Source: Desmodesmus armatus
Lineage: Eukaryota > Chlorophyta > Chlorophyceae > Sphaeropleales > Scenedesmaceae
Assembly: GCA_007449985.2 (NCBI GenBank)
Contig: VIIQ02000033.1
Location: 1-64,000, forward strand
Direction of reading: 5' to 3'
Length of the DNA: 64,000 nt
A model generated the notes under the pieces. That model saw nothing but the letters and a program-made list of their open reading frames with translations. It was not told where the DNA came from and did no database searches. Shown here one piece after another: positions 29,101-44,100 of the stretch (within the stretch, counting starts at the first letter, position 1; every line of letters begins with the position of its first letter). The position numbers and the translations under genes were made by a program.

Positions 29101-32100
29101 TCAGTTTGATTGGCAGATGGTACAATGTAAAGCATGGCTCTGATGCCAGGGTCACCCGCCATCCTGCACGGCATAAAAATCCCAAGGTCATGGCTATGTG
29201 TGCACATGTACTGTCATGGGGGTGGGTGCTGATGAAATTGGTGATGCATCATTATGGCGGCATGATCATGCAGGCTTTTTAGTAGCTGTGGGTATGCTGT
29301 GCGAGTGGGGGCTACTTACAGTGCACCCGCTTTGTCCCGCACAGGCACATCCAGGAATGATGTCTCCTCAGCGTAGGCCAGCACCTCAGTGCCATTGATA
29401 ACAGGCGTTGTGACAGCAGCAGCTTGGGAGGTGAATGTGGCTTGCTGCAGGCTGCCGGCCAAGTCCAGTGCAGTTGGGGAGCGTCCAGACACAACCAGGT
29501 AGGTTTGAGCAGCCAGCACACCACCCACAGCAAGCTTGATGGTGATGGTTTCCTCTGCCATAGGCGTGAAATTGGCCGCCCAGGTGTTGTCGGTCTGGCG
29601 CACCAAGGGTGGCAGTGATATTGTGCGACCGGTGCTTCCTGCAGCCACCACACAGTTCAGCACGTCCATGGGTGAGCCTGCATGACTGCCAGGCGAGAGT
29701 TGAGCTGTGCTGCAGTGAATGCTGAACAGTGCTGCAGCTCCACCGGCAAGAGGATGTCATGCGACACTGTTGCTGTCATCTACCACTTGAAACTGCAAAA
29801 GGCTGTGGATTGCATGAGTACAGACAGGACGCACCTGTGGCAAGCACTTTGACATTATCAGCAACCACCACTGGGGACCTCGTGCTGGAGAGCAGGTTGG
29901 CCACAATGTACTGCACATTACCAACTGTTGCCGGGGCACCAGGTGTGATCGACACAGTTGACTGGGCTGCTGAAGCAAGCAGCTGTGAGGCCTCAAAGGT
30001 GATGTTGCGAGCTCCCTGCAAGGCATAACCATGGTTGAGTGCTGGTGTCAGATTGTTCAGCGGCAGGGCACAGCGTTCAGCGTGTATGGATTCAAGGCAT
30101 ACAGTGCGTTCATGTACAGCGCAGCCTAATTGCCAGGTGTGGACGATCACGATCAGGGCTTACCAGTGTGATGTTAGCAGACGTATTTGCCATGAACTGC
30201 ACCACACCAGCGATCGCCCCAAGGCCAGTCAGTTTGATGGGGACAATGTAGGTCCCATTGGAAGAAGACCAGTAGCCATCATATGTCACTCGCTGTATCA
30301 CAGTAACCACAGGTGCCTGGCTGCTATAGCTGGGGCTAGAAGGGGGTAGGGGTGACAGGCTGGGACTTGAGGAAGGACTTGAAGGAAGCGGCGAGGTGAG
30401 GGCTGGACTGGTTGCAGGGCTGGTTGGAGTAGGGCTGTAGAAGGTGGGACTTGGGGATGGAGATGAGGGGCTGAAGCCAGGGCTGGGGCTGGGGCTAGGG
30501 CTAAGGCTGGGGCTTGTCTGCAGCAGAGACCTCCTGACAGCCGGGCTTGTGGAAGGGCTGGGGGACGGTGATGGGGAAGCAAGGCTTGGTGAGGGTGAGC
30601 TGGGGCTGGTTGAGGGCAAAGGGGGGCTGGTTGGGGGTGAAGTGGGGCTGGGGCTGGTTGGGGGTGAGCTGAGGCTTGGTGATGGTGAATGAGAAACCAA
30701 AGGTGGTGAAGAGTAACTTGGGCTTGAAGGGGGTGAACTGGGGCTGACAGATGGAGACGGTGACGGACTGAAGCTGCTGGTGTTGACCTGTAGTACCACA
30801 GGCATATCGATGATCACCCTCACACCCAGCCCAGGGTCTCTGTAGGTGCTTGCCACCCTGCCATACACATGGACAGGCACATGCAGCAGGTGCCAGGCGT
30901 GTGCCGTCAGTGCCAGAGGGCTCGTGGTGTTCCACGTCGTCCTGTTTGCCTCACCATCCCTCTGCATAGTTGCAGCTGCAAGGGACTTGCTGACATTCAC
31001 TGCTGCTGGCAGCACAGCTGTGACGTTAACGGGGATCGATGCTGGATCTCCGATCGCGCGGTCTCCAAGGAAGACAGTGAAATTCAACACCTCCATTGCC
31101 CTGAGGGTGTGGCTGTTAGAGAAGGTGCCATTGGTTGTGGAGTTTGTGAAGTTGCGCCCAGCAATGCTGCTGTTGCCAGTCACACCACCTGCAGGGCATG
31201 AAGATGGTGCCATGCCAGCCAGTAAATTTACTGCATCAACAACATGCGGTCCTGTTGGCCGCCTGTGGCACTGCTGATGGGGCTTGTACAGAACAGAAAG
31301 CAACACAACAGACAGCCTGCACCCAGCATGACACAAACCCTCCCATCAATGTAAAAAGCAAACAGCATGCTCACCCTGGAGGTTCAGGACTGCCAGTGTG
31401 GAGTTTGAAAGCGGGTTGCCAAACCTGTCCTTCAATTTGAAGGTCACATTGGCTCTTGCGCCAACAGCAGCCAACGGGGCTGACACACTGAAGCTGGACG
31501 CGTCTGCTGCTGTTGCTGCTGGGAACACAGACAGCGCCATTGGGTTGTTGACTGCGACTGCAGGCTGCCCTGTAGCGTTGCTGACGACTGTGAAGGTGTA
31601 GGTGCCAACCTGCGACATGGTGTCAGTGCATACAGCCAGCAATGAATGTGTGTTGTACACATGCCTCTGGCAGCAGTGAGGGTGAAAGCTGGAACGATTG
31701 CAGACTGCCTGAATGGCAGTGATGGAGGTTCAGCTAGCTGCAGCAATAGCCTGCTACCTGATAAGACAGCGGCATGTGCCGTATTGGGACTCACCACAGA
31801 CAAGTTCGCGGCTGGCACCATCATGCGCCATGCAAAGTGTGTCACGCCATCAGCCTCTGTAGAGTTGGGCCACAGCTGCATGGAGCCCAACAGCTGCTTT
31901 GATGCAGCTCCAGGCGGTGTCATGTACAGATCCCAACTTCCTGCTGTGCTAGCGAGCGTTTCCGGAGTTGTGCTGCTGATGAACACCGTGGACAAGCGCC
32001 CATTCAACACTGGGTGGTATGCACCCAGTACGTTGAACATGTTGACGAAGGTGAGTGGCTGGCATGCTGAGCCAAGCCGGGTCCCTGCACCATGTTGCAT

Positions 32101-35100
32101 CAGCAGCAGACAATGAGTCCATCCATCAATTTCAAATGCAAACAGGTTATGCCGGCATGCTTCAGTGTGTCTCGCACAAGCTGGTCTAGGTCACAGGGGG
32201 ATGCTTGAGTGTGTTGACATGATGCTTGACACTATAATGTGTGATCATGCAGAAAGATGCTCAAGTGTCTCAGTCTTGCCATGCGTTGGCAACCTGTCAA
32301 ACCAGTGCCTCACCATTGAGCATGGCTATTGGTTCAGCCGGACCATCACCACCAAAGCGCACAGAGAACCAGGTGGGCACTTGACCACACATCAGTGTGT
32401 TGTCAGCAAGCCGCAGGTCGCTCCACAGGCTTGCACTGCGGTTGCCCCACTCTGCTGGAATGCCACTACTAAGGTTGTTGTGGGACAGCACCAGGGATGT
32501 GGTGGTGCTGTTTGACAGCTTGGCAAAGCTTGGAGGCAACGTCCCTGCAGACGCAAGAAATGCAAACAGTACAGTTGTCACCAAACATGACAGGACATTT
32601 CTGCCAGTTGATGATGGGCCTAAGTCAGAGTCTTGTTGTGTCTGCAAAGGGGTAATGCTATTACACAGTGATTCAATACTGTGTTTCATCAAGCCACTGG
32701 AACAAGATCATAGCCTGCTCACCTGTAAGAGTGTTGTTGGAAGCGTTCAAAAGCGCAAGCTGCATCGATATACCATCCAGCCCTTGAGCACCCCAAGCAG
32801 CTGGCAGCGGCCCAGTGAGGTTGTTGTGTGAAACATCCACACTGACGGGTACCCGCAGTGCTGCCCAGCTGCTGTCAAGGGCACCCGTCAGTAGGTTGCT
32901 TGACAGGTTGAGAGTGTGGAGCTGGCTGCTAACCGTCCAGTTGAGCATGGACAGATTGCCATACAGGAGGTTTCCAGCTAGCGACAGCCGCTCGACCCTG
33001 CAACACAGCAAACATCAACTTGCGCAAGCAAATAGCATTGGGTGTTGCCATATCTTGCCTCCTAACATGCTGTTACAGGCCATAGAAGACGCAAGCCCAG
33101 CCCCGGATACCTGTGGCTACTGATATGCTGCAGCTGGCCACTGCTGCGCAGCGGGACAGGGCAGCTGGCCACACATCCTTTTACTTACCTGCCAGTGACT
33201 GCGGGGATTGTTCCTGTGATGTTGCAGCCCTCAACAGCAAGGTCTTCCAAGCCACCGAAATGCTCCACCTGCATCAAGCTTCTGATTTGGCTGACAGTGA
33301 TGTTGAGAGCAGGCATCTTCTTGATGTGCAGCACTGTCAAGTTTCTGTAGTTCACCAACCAAGATGGCGGCAGCGAGCCAGACACGCCCCTGACATTGTC
33401 AAGCACCAGGGTTTTGAGGGCTCTCATGTTCTGGGCCCACAGGGGTGGCAAGGTACTGAGGGGGTCGACTGTGACGTTGTGCAGCCTCAGCTCCCTCAAG
33501 TTGTAGAGGTTGGCCCATTCAGTTGGCAGGCCGCCCATAAAGCTGCCATTGCTGATGCTGAGGTGCTGCAGGCCAGCAAGTGATGACCAAGCGACCGGCA
33601 GGAAGCCATAGAACCCAGGGCCGTTCATAGAGATTGTTATAGACTGTAGACGGCTCATGCTTGTCCACTCCCAAGGCAGGGCGCCTCCCATGACAGTGAT
33701 GCAGTCTAGACCTGCAAAAAGGCAAGCACAGGCACAATTATAGTGACGTAATTCCATCTGGCCTAGGGCATCTGCAAGGCATCCATTATCACAAACACAA
33801 CACTGTCAGACAGTGCAACAATGCAGTTTTCAACACTGGGGAAGCACACTCACCGAGATTTTGAAGCCATGCAAGCTGGTTGAGCTGGGGCGGTAGCTGC
33901 CTCAGCACAAGGCCAGTCTGATTGAGGGTGATGCCCACCACTCTGCCATTGCGGCAGCTGATACCCCAGGAGTTGCAGTAGTAGGTTGGTGGTGCAACTG
34001 CGTCAGCCACAGGTGCACCACACAGCTCCAAGGCTGTGCAAGGCTGACAATTCGGGTCAACACTGTGGCAAGGGGTCGGCAGCGAGCTGTTCCATGTTGT
34101 ATTCATGGCATACAGTATGTTTAGCGGACCAGTCACGACAGCTTGTTTCAGAGCCAGAAGCCCTGCAGGGAAAAGCAGCAGAAAGTATAATTCAGGCCAT
34201 CAACTGAACATCAGACAGCACCAGACATAGACGATCCACTGGACTGGACCAATTTCTTTGAGCAGCAGCAGGTTGGGCAGCTGCTGGCCAGCATCCTTCC
34301 TAGCATTACTTGTTTTTGCAGCCCCGTAGTGCTGTGGTATCACCAACAGGTCACAAACAGTGACGCACCTGGCCAGTCTGCATGCATGAATGACGATCCC
34401 AATGTGGCTGTGCAAACAGCTGGGCATGGTCCGTACACTGCAGTGCCGGTAGCCCATCCTGGCTGTAGATATGACACCTCAAGAGTGGGGACACCACCAC
34501 AAAGGCACGTGTTGTTGTGAACCCTGATGCCTCCTGACACATACCTGCAAGCACAAATTTTTGAATCAGAAGACATTGCTGATCAGCATTTCAGGTACGA
34601 TTCCTGCCAGTGAACTTTACGAAGCATCAAGACAGAGTACACAGTGCATTGGTGTCACTGCCGGTGCTGTGGCTTGAGACAACAGACATGAATACTTACT
34701 GTACAGCAGCGGTCATGTTGGCAGTGATTGCATTCCACAGTGAGGCTGGTAGCCCCCCTGACAGCTGCAGCCTGCTGATGTCAAAGCTGCTGCTGTTGAG
34801 CATCAGGTTTGCCCAGCTGTTGGGTATTGACCCACTCAGTGCATTCACACTCATGTTGAAGCGCTCAAAAGGTGAGGTGCTGTTCCCCCAGGGATCCGGT
34901 AGGGTGCCTGACAGCCTGTTGGCACTAAGGTCCAGTGACACATCCTTGCCAGGAGCAAAAGCAGCCAACAGGTTGGGAGGCAGGGTTCCTGCAGTAAAGC
35001 AACACAAAGCAATACAAAGAGATGGTAAGTACAAGCCTTGGACGCAGCCCGATATATACATGCTAGACAATCGAAAGACCTTCTCCTGCCAATCATCAAG

Positions 35101-38100
35101 CCTACCGTAGAGTGTGTTGTTTGCCAGGTCGAGGTCGCGGAGTCCACTGTAGACGGACAGGTCTGGAGGGATGATCCCTGTCAGCTGATTGCCTGACAGG
35201 TCAAGCATGGTAAGCTGTGGCAGGTAGTAGCTCAGGGGCCCAATCGGACCAGACAGCCCCATGCGTGGCAAGCCCAGCATGGTGAGCTGCGTCCAGTTGT
35301 GGCTGCGTATGGTCTCTTTGAAGTCTGTCCATGATGGAACAGGCAGCCTTATGCCACCTACAGCGACACGTAGGATGATGGGGGGTGTTTTAAGTGGGTT
35401 ATCGCACTGCTGGGCAGTATTCTCCATCTGGTATCTAGGCGCCTCTAGAATCAGACGGAGAGATGATGGAGATCATCAACTGCATTGCTGCTAGCGCGGC
35501 TGCTAATATGCCTGAATGCCTCATGACATTGCTTGCCAACCCTCTGAGCTCACCGAGTCGCAGCCCCTTGAGGCTTTTCAGCACAGCTGCCTGGCTGCTG
35601 TACACCCAGAAAGGTGTGTTGCTGCCCACAGTAACTGGCGTGTCTTGCAGTGTGTACCAAGTGAGGTTGGTCCAGTTAAATGGCTCAGGGGCTTCCCCAG
35701 TCACCAATGCCCCGTCCAGGGTGAAGTTTTCAAGAGCGGGCCAGCTGCTGGTGTACACAGCAGGGACAAAGCCTGACAGCGCAGTGGCGCTCAACTCAAA
35801 GGCTTTGAGAAGAGACCAGGCACTGTAGGATGCCGGCAGCGTCCCTGTGACCCGGCCTGACACCCTACAAAACACAGGCAAGGCAGCGGCAGAAGTTGCG
35901 GTCTGCATGTGTCACATGTCATTAGGAGGCGTGCCTGTTGCTGCTAGCAGTTAGCAGCGCTGTGATGCTGCCGCACATGCTGATTGCTGCAAGCCAGCTA
36001 GCCGCCGCAGCGGCAGTGTTGCTGCCAGGCCTCTCGTCAATCAAGTCAACATGTTGCAGCAGCTGCTCGCCAGATGTGAGAAGAGATGTATTCACCTGAA
36101 GACTGTCAGGTTCGTCCAGGACGAGTACTGTTCTGGCAGAACTCCACCCATCAGTTGGTTTCCGGACAGGTCAAGCTGTTCCAATACTGTGTTGTTGGCC
36201 AGCACAGCCGGCAGGCTGTTGAAAGCCATCCCCTGCAAGCAAGGCAGGCACGCACGTTCCCACAAGGGTTGTCAGCACCTGCATCTAACATGCGTGTAAG
36301 GTGTTGGGGTGGTACAGTCATGCTGCATAACGGTTACAGTGTTCGAACGGCTTGCTATTGCCAGTAGGTGCGCCACATGCCAGGGGCGCCGCCCTACACC
36401 AGTGTGTGGTGATGGAACTAGCGCTCACCTTGTCAGCCAGATTGATTGTCACCACACGCCTATCTCTGCACTCAATGTAGCGCCAGTTGCACAGCTGCAC
36501 ACCGCCACTGCCCCATGCACTCCCGCACATTTCTGCTGGCACATCCTCGGTACACATGGCGCACGAAGCATTGGCTGTGCTGTTGGTGCATGGAGGCACA
36601 CTGCCGCGCCATGTGTAAAGAGGCTGCGAAGGCTGGTAGGCAGAGGCTTTCAGTGAAAGTAGCTCAGAAGCATCCTGCAGGAACTCTGCCGGCCACAGGG
36701 AGTAGCCGCAAACCAAGTCTGCTTCCAGACTGCAACGCTTCAGGGATGTGAAGATGAGGTTATTGGCACCAGTGGTGTCATACACCCACATCTTCAGGAC
36801 AGGTAGCAGCCAAAGCCCAGGCTCTCCGCATAAACAAGGGTGGTCACTGCATACACAAAACAATCCATATGGCACCCCATCAGCTTCTTCCGTGCACTGA
36901 CCATGGTGCAGGTGGTGGTGCTTCACAAGCATGCACGGCTCATCCAGGACGCTGCAAACGGACATGCATGCGTTGCTCCATGTCTGCCAATCTAAACGTC
37001 AACTTTGCACGCTCCACCTGGCAACTTGCCTGAGCTGGACAGAATTTAGGCTCCAGGTGTTGTTGGCATTGCGTGTGTTGTTCAACCAGCTGTCGCCCAG
37101 TGAGCCCCAGAGTTGGTTGTTTGACAGGTCCACCTCCTGTGCATTGGCCACAAGGCTGGCCCAGCTGTCAGGGATGTCTCCAGTGATGCTATTGTTGGCC
37201 AAGAGGATGTAGCGTAAGCCCGTGCCAACAGCCCACTCAGGACTCAGTGTGCCTGGGAACAACACATGCATACGTGGCGTCCTGAAGTGTTTGTTTGGGT
37301 GTGACTTTTGAGACCCTCAGGTGGGTGCTCATGCAGTGTGCATCCGCCCCCAGCACTGCCGTTGCCTGAAGCATCCCAGTCTGTCAGCGCCACAGACCGC
37401 TTGTCAGTAATTGGATGTTACACAGAACATCGCCCAAGATTACTGCCACTCCTATGCACTGCAATCCAACTCAATCTGATTTCAGCAACATGCTGGTGTG
37501 ACCTGCAGATGCAATTACATGCTACATGCTTACCTGTGAAGTTGTTGTGTGCCAAGTCCAGCATGTGCCCCCTTGCAACGCGGGACGCCAGCCAGCTGGG
37601 CAGCGTCCCTGTCAGCATGTTGGTTGACAACTGCAGGTCCATGAGCTGCGACACGTTCAAGCTCTGCCAGGTGCTCGGGATACTTCCCACCAAGCCAAGG
37701 GCTACAAGCTCCAGCCGGGAGATGTTTGGGTGGGCTGTCATCAAGTCCATGGGGAGGCTGAGGCCCGCCCAACCACTAATGTTTCTCAAAGCCAGCTGTG
37801 ACAGACTAGCATTGGACACTAGACCAGCAAGCCCCGTATCCGGCAAGACCAGGCCAGGCATGTGTCGAAGGCGTAGGCTTGTCATACTGGACGTGAGCGA
37901 CGGCATGGGCCCTGACAGGGAGAGATTGGTGAGCGCCAGCTGCTGCAGCTGCAGGCTGTTGGTCCACTGCTGCGGCACTGTGCCAGTGATCTTTGGTGCA
38001 TCCGTGATACGCAGGTCAGTCAGACGGGACATGCTGCTCCAGGTTGAAGGCAAGGAACCTGGTAGAAGACGCACAACAAGGTGACTAGGTGACAAGGAGG

Positions 38101-41100
38101 GTTGCCGCATGATGTGCACTGGCACTGCATGCAGCCTTGCAGGCAGGCTGTGCATCTTATGATGCCCCCAGCACTATCCAGAGGCTGATCTGCCCTATGC
38201 TTGCATTCATTTCGCGGGACTTCTCAAGAAGACCGGTATCCTCTCCCTTACCTTCTACGTTTGACATGTTGAGCAGCCACAAGCTCTGAAGCTGACTCAT
38301 GCTGGACCACTCTGCAGGCAGCTGGGAGCCAGGGGCAGCAGGGCCGCTGATGTGCAGCACTCTCAGGTTTGGCAGTGTTGCCAGGGCTGTCGGCCACCTG
38401 CTAGTGCTTGAAGGCATCACATGTCCTGTCAGGTGGATCTCCTCCAGGAAGGTGTTGCCTATGAAGGCTGAGGTGAACCCTGGCGACGGCCCATAGTTTG
38501 GTTCCAGTGTCAGCTGGGGTCCAATGCTGCCGAGCATGGTATAGTCTGCAGCGGCAGCACAGTCAACATGCAGGCGGGGTGACTCCTGGAGCCAGCAAAC
38601 AGGGTTACATAGCCAACAACGTGCAGCTGTCCTGCACACTTGGCTGCCATTCCGGGGGTCAAGCACTGCTTGAATACACATCACAGCCAATTGAGCAAGG
38701 CACGACTGCAGCCCTCGATGTCGTGACATACCCCCCCCCCTTGCAGCCGCATAGTTGCCCAGAAAAGGGGATGTCAGTGATGATTGCTATGCATGTGTCA
38801 TGGCAGTGCTTACCCAGCAAGAGCTTGGAGACGCGCCCATCCTTGCACGCGATGTACCTCCATGCACATGTCGTTTTGTTCATGCTTGGTTGGAAAACCC
38901 CACAAGTAGGGTGTTCCAGGGTGCACGCGCTGCAATCCCGAACTTGACAAGGATTAACATTGGCCTGCCAGGTGCCAAAAAGGGCGCAAACTGCTGCGGA
39001 TGAGCAGTAGTCAAGGCCTGTGACCCCTGCTTTAAAGTTCATCAACCCAGGTATGTCCTGTGAGTCAACAGCAGGATGAAAGGCAGCGTTAGGCCTGGTG
39101 ACCTGCCTAAATGCATGTGCGGCATGGCAAACCTTTGAGTGTAGCCATGCCTGGCTGCATGTTGGTTGTTGGTCGCCAAAGCCGATGCTTTTTTTTGCAG
39201 TTCTGGTGCAAGAATATCAGTCGTGCTGAAAGCTGTGACTCACTGCTCCTGATGGGTTGACAGGCACACTCATGTTCAGCAGGCCAGTGCACTGGCTGGA
39301 GGGGCTGAAGCAGCTGCCAGACGGAGGGAGTGCCGCCATGCTGTTGCAGTCGTACCCTGCAGCACAGTGGACACAGCAGTTGCGGGAGTCTTTGCACCGC
39401 ATAGTGATGATCAGCCGTGCGTGCTGCCAGTCTCTAACATGAATGCAGGTCCAACAGTCAAGACTTGTATGCTGTGCATGCAAAGCACTGTGCAGCTGTA
39501 CACATGCATGGGATCCAATCTACCAGTGCCTGTTGAATCTGGCTGCCAGGGGGTGCCCTCACCCAACCAGGTGCTGTTCAGGTTGCCACATACGCCAGAA
39601 CTTGGCACGGGTCCACACAATTGCCAGTTGCCAAACATGCTCCAGCAGCTGAGTGCCGGCATGTTCATTGCCGGCAGCTGTCCAGTCAGCTGTGGGTTCT
39701 GCTGCAGCAGCAACGTCTGAAGATTTGATGCCAGTGGGGAACCAGACAACCAGTAGGGTGACACTGAGCCTTGGAGCTGGTTGGAGGACAGATCAAGGTA
39801 CTCCAACGGCACATATTGCCAACCTGTGGGCCACGAAGTCAGCACAGGCGATGGATTGAGTGCTTGCAACAACACTGCAGCAAAGTAACACTGACGCCAG
39901 GGGCTGGCAAGCAAGTCAGACTATGAACACATGCAGCCACAACACACAGGTAAGAAGACCATCTGATGAGTGACGCCAGTTGACACCCAAGTCTCACACC
40001 ATACTGCTGTTGCTGTGCCGCACAGCAGTACATACTGCAAGTTGCTGCACCTGTTGATGTTGCTGCTGGTGCTGTTGGAACTGTGCGAGTTGCTGCACAA
40101 AGAACTCTAAACTCACCATACGGCAGAACCGAGCTCAGCTGGCTGTGTGCCATGCTCAGCACCTTGAGCATAGGGGTGTGCCTAGGCCACAGTTGCACCA
40201 GATTTTCCGGCGCTGCTACACCAAGCGGGTTATGGTCCAGCTTGAGTGACAGCAACCTCCGTGCCCCCACTGAATTAGCCCATCGCAGGCTGTTGTTGAC
40301 TAATGAGAGTGCTTGCAGGTTGTCCATGTTCTGCCATTGGACAGGAATGCTGCCGGTTAATCCACAGTAGTTGCAGGCAAGCGTCCTGAGGCGCCACATG
40401 AATGGCTGGGGCCCGGCGTTCATACTGCCGTATTTCCAGGTCACAAGTGACCCATCACCCCATGTTGGAGGAAGCCCACCCTGTGGCAGACAGCAGCAAA
40501 GCACAGTCGGTGTGGACACCCCTGTCCTGTGGATGCTGCAGACAGACGCCGCATACGTGAGGATGCATGAAGTGCAGTGCTTGTCTTGGGGCATCATGCC
40601 CCAATGCGGCATGCGTTTGGTTTGTGCAGATCCCTGCATGTGGGGGCAAGTTCGTCTCCCCGCCTGGTACCTGAAAGGTGTTGTTGCTGATGTCCAGGAA
40701 CTGCAGCTGTGTAAGCGACGCCCAAGAGACTGGTAGGGTGCCTGTGAGCTTGTTGTACGACGCGTCCACCTGCAACAGTTGCTGTGCTGAGCTCCATGCT
40801 GCAGGCAGCGACCCGTGCAAACTGTTGCGGCTGACATTGCAGACCTGCAGCACAGCAGACAGAATCAATCAGTGCACACCGTTACAACACCGCAGTGTGA
40901 GGGGCCTACATCCCAATTGCAGGTGGCAAAATACAACAGAGAACGTGACCAACTTGAGGCACACTTCCAACTGCTTGTGCTTGTCAGCTTCAAGTTGTGC
41001 TGGGCTGCTCTTCTGTGTCATGATGCACACATCAGGATTTACGCAAGCCTGCTGAGAGGCGGCAATGCCGGGTGTTGCTACAGAACGGAGAACAGTTCTC

Positions 41101-44100
41101 ACCTTGAGCTGCATGAGGTCTGATATCGGCGGCAAGGGACCTGTCAGCCCAAACCCAGGCACACTCAAGCCCACCACAACGAAGCCGTCGCTGCTACACT
41201 CCACCCCATCCCATGGTTGGCTGGGGCTGCAGGGGTTGGCACCCTGCCAGCTGGACAGCCTGCCTGCAGGGTCAGACAGGCTCGCCTTCCAGGCCGTGAG
41301 CACCTGCTGGTCCCTCAAAGCGGTGGGGCAGTTGGTGGTGGGCTTGCAGAAGGCTGGAGGTGGCAGCGGCGAGCCTGTGCCGCACTGCTTGTCTGCAAAT
41401 GACAGCAGCACAGCAACAAGCATTAAGTACTGGGACAAAATCGCAAGTACCGCTCAGCGGTGAACGTATCCACTTGTAACAACCTCCCCCCCCCCCCAAT
41501 CTCATACATAGTCATGAGGTGCGTTGTCACTGGTGGTGTGGCCAAAGTGTTAGATATTGCTGCTCCTGCTACATGGCCCAGTAATGAGCTCAGGGCACAT
41601 GTGCCATGCTGACTGGATGATGCTTGTCTTTTCAGTCAAGAAGAGCATGCAGAAGCTTGGTACTAGCCATCCATACTTACTGAGCCCTGTGCCATGTGTG
41701 AAGTCAACCAAGCTGCAAGGCAGGGAGCTGTCCAGTTGGCCGCACAACCCTGATGTGTTGTAGGCCACCAAGCAGCTGAAGCCGGCTGGCTGGCGGCTCA
41801 TCCAGGCAGAGTCAAAGGAACCACTGATGTTGGTGTGGGCGATGTGCAACGCTTGGATGCTGCTTGGCAGCTGGATGTCTTGCACTCTGCCCGTGAGGCC
41901 GGTGTTGTTGCTGACGATTAGCACACGCAAAGCTGAAGGCATGGTTGGGCTCATAACTGCAGCCAAATAAACACAGGGCGGCAGGAGTGACAGGTTCAGC
42001 ACAATCATGCTCATCTGATGGTAAAGTACATCATTGGCGCCAACCCCAGGCAACACTGAGTGTGCAGCAGGGGAACGCCACATGTCAGCACCGTCACCAT
42101 ACATAAAGCAAGGGCATGCACACCTGGGATGGAGCCGGTGACCTTGTTGTTGGCTAGGTTGATAACCTCCAGCATAGCAGGGGACCTCAGCCAAGGCAGC
42201 GGCAGACTCCCTGCCAAGGAGCTGTTGGAGAGGTCCAGGTGCGTGATGTTGCTGCCCTCAAGAGGTAAACCTGTGGTCAGTGGGCATACAAAGACAGTCA
42301 GTATTAAGAATGCAAGTGACTGCGCTTGTGCGATGAAGGCACATGCTGAGCCACATACATGCACATCCAAGGGTCATCTCCAGCTGCCACACGATGCGGA
42401 ATTGAACTTGAAACGTTTGGCCTGCAGTCACTAGCAGGCGCGTAGCCACAGCAGAATATGCTCACTTGATAAAAGCGTAGCATTCAGTGGGTTGCCCTGG
42501 AGGTGCAGCTCCCGCAGGCTAGCCCTGGTGTGATTCCAGAAGTTGCTGTTCACTGTGCCAAGAAGGTTATGTGACAGATCCAGTGCGTAGAGTTGAGATG
42601 GGGATGGGACTGCGGTCGCGTTGGAAGCGGGACCAGTCAATGCACCTGCTAAGGAGTTGTGGGACAAAAAAAGCTGCTGAAGGTTGACAGAAAGCCACGC
42701 AGCAGGCAGTGTGCCTGACAGGCCACATGTGCTGCACGTCAAGTTTGATAGCTTGGACATGCAGGGCACGGGTTCACCAGCGTCGAGGAAACATTGCGCC
42801 CACTCAATTGGCAGGCCCCCCTGCATAGCCGGCAACAAACAAAACACCAAAGCATCCACTGAGAGAATGCCCTGACTCAAGTTGTAAGAGCTGGCATTCG
42901 AGATGGTTTGACAATGTGTGGCTGAACTCACCACCTAGCAAGGGCAGTGTCCGACCATGGAAGTTTTACCATCGAGTTCTGCAATGTCACGACTCTGCGC
43001 ATTGCAAGATCAAGCTTACCTGCCATGCATTGTGACTAAGATCCAGCACCTCCAGGGATGCCATGACCCTCCATGTGACAGGAAGTGCTCCAGTGAGCTG
43101 ATTGCGGCTGAGGTCCAACACCCGCAGGGAGCTGTTCATGCCATGAACATCAGGCAAACTGCCAAACAATCTGTTGCTCGACAGGTCGATGACCTGCACT
43201 GTCCCAAGGTTGCTAAGGGCATCCAACACCTCTGGGATTATGCGGCCTGACAAGCCCATGCCTGTGAGATTGAGGGTGATAAGGTGGCCCTCAGTGTCGC
43301 AAACAACACCCTCCCAGTTAGGACTGCCACACGGCATCTCAAACTCCCAGCTTGATAGGATGGCCGGGTTTCCCAACGCAGTCCTGAACTGCCTGAGGTA
43401 GTTGATGTCCCTGGTGTTGTTTGGTTGGGCTACTGGTGTGAGGTGTCTCAAGGCTGTTTTCTGGGCGGTGCATCCAGGGCGGACTTGGTATGGAGAGGAC
43501 GGCACTCCCCACGGGTTGACACAAGAAAAGCCTGCAGGCATCAGAGCATTGTCATGCCATGATCATGGCAGCAGGTTTGGTGGCATACCAACAGCCACAC
43601 CAGACCTCTGAAAAGCAGGATGTGGTTACAAAGAACATTTCAGTCGTTTTATCTACATCCATGTTGTACTCACCTATCCTGGTGAGTGTGGTGTCCAGAC
43701 ACAGGCCACCCAACCCGGCAGGCAGAAGGGCTGGCGCTGTCAGCTCAGGGTGCCTTTCACACACGCTTGTGCCCCACAAGGTGAAGTGGGTGACCCCTTT
43801 GAAGTTGGACCACGACGAAGGCACCTGCCCAGTGATGTTCGTTTGGTGGAGGTACAACTGCCGCAGGGTGGATGCAAGACTGTTGGTGGCAGCAAGGGAG
43901 GCCCACTCAAGTGGCAGTCCTCCTGTGATGCCTGTCTGGCTCACATCCAGAGTACTCAACTGTGAGCTTTCCCATGCTGCAATCAAGACATCCACAGGAT
44001 GGAACACCGGTTGCTCTCCATTGTGACAGGCATGCAGGGAGGGTCAGTGCGGCCAATGTCCAGGGTGGCTGATGAGCATCGCAGCTGTTGCTGTCATGTC

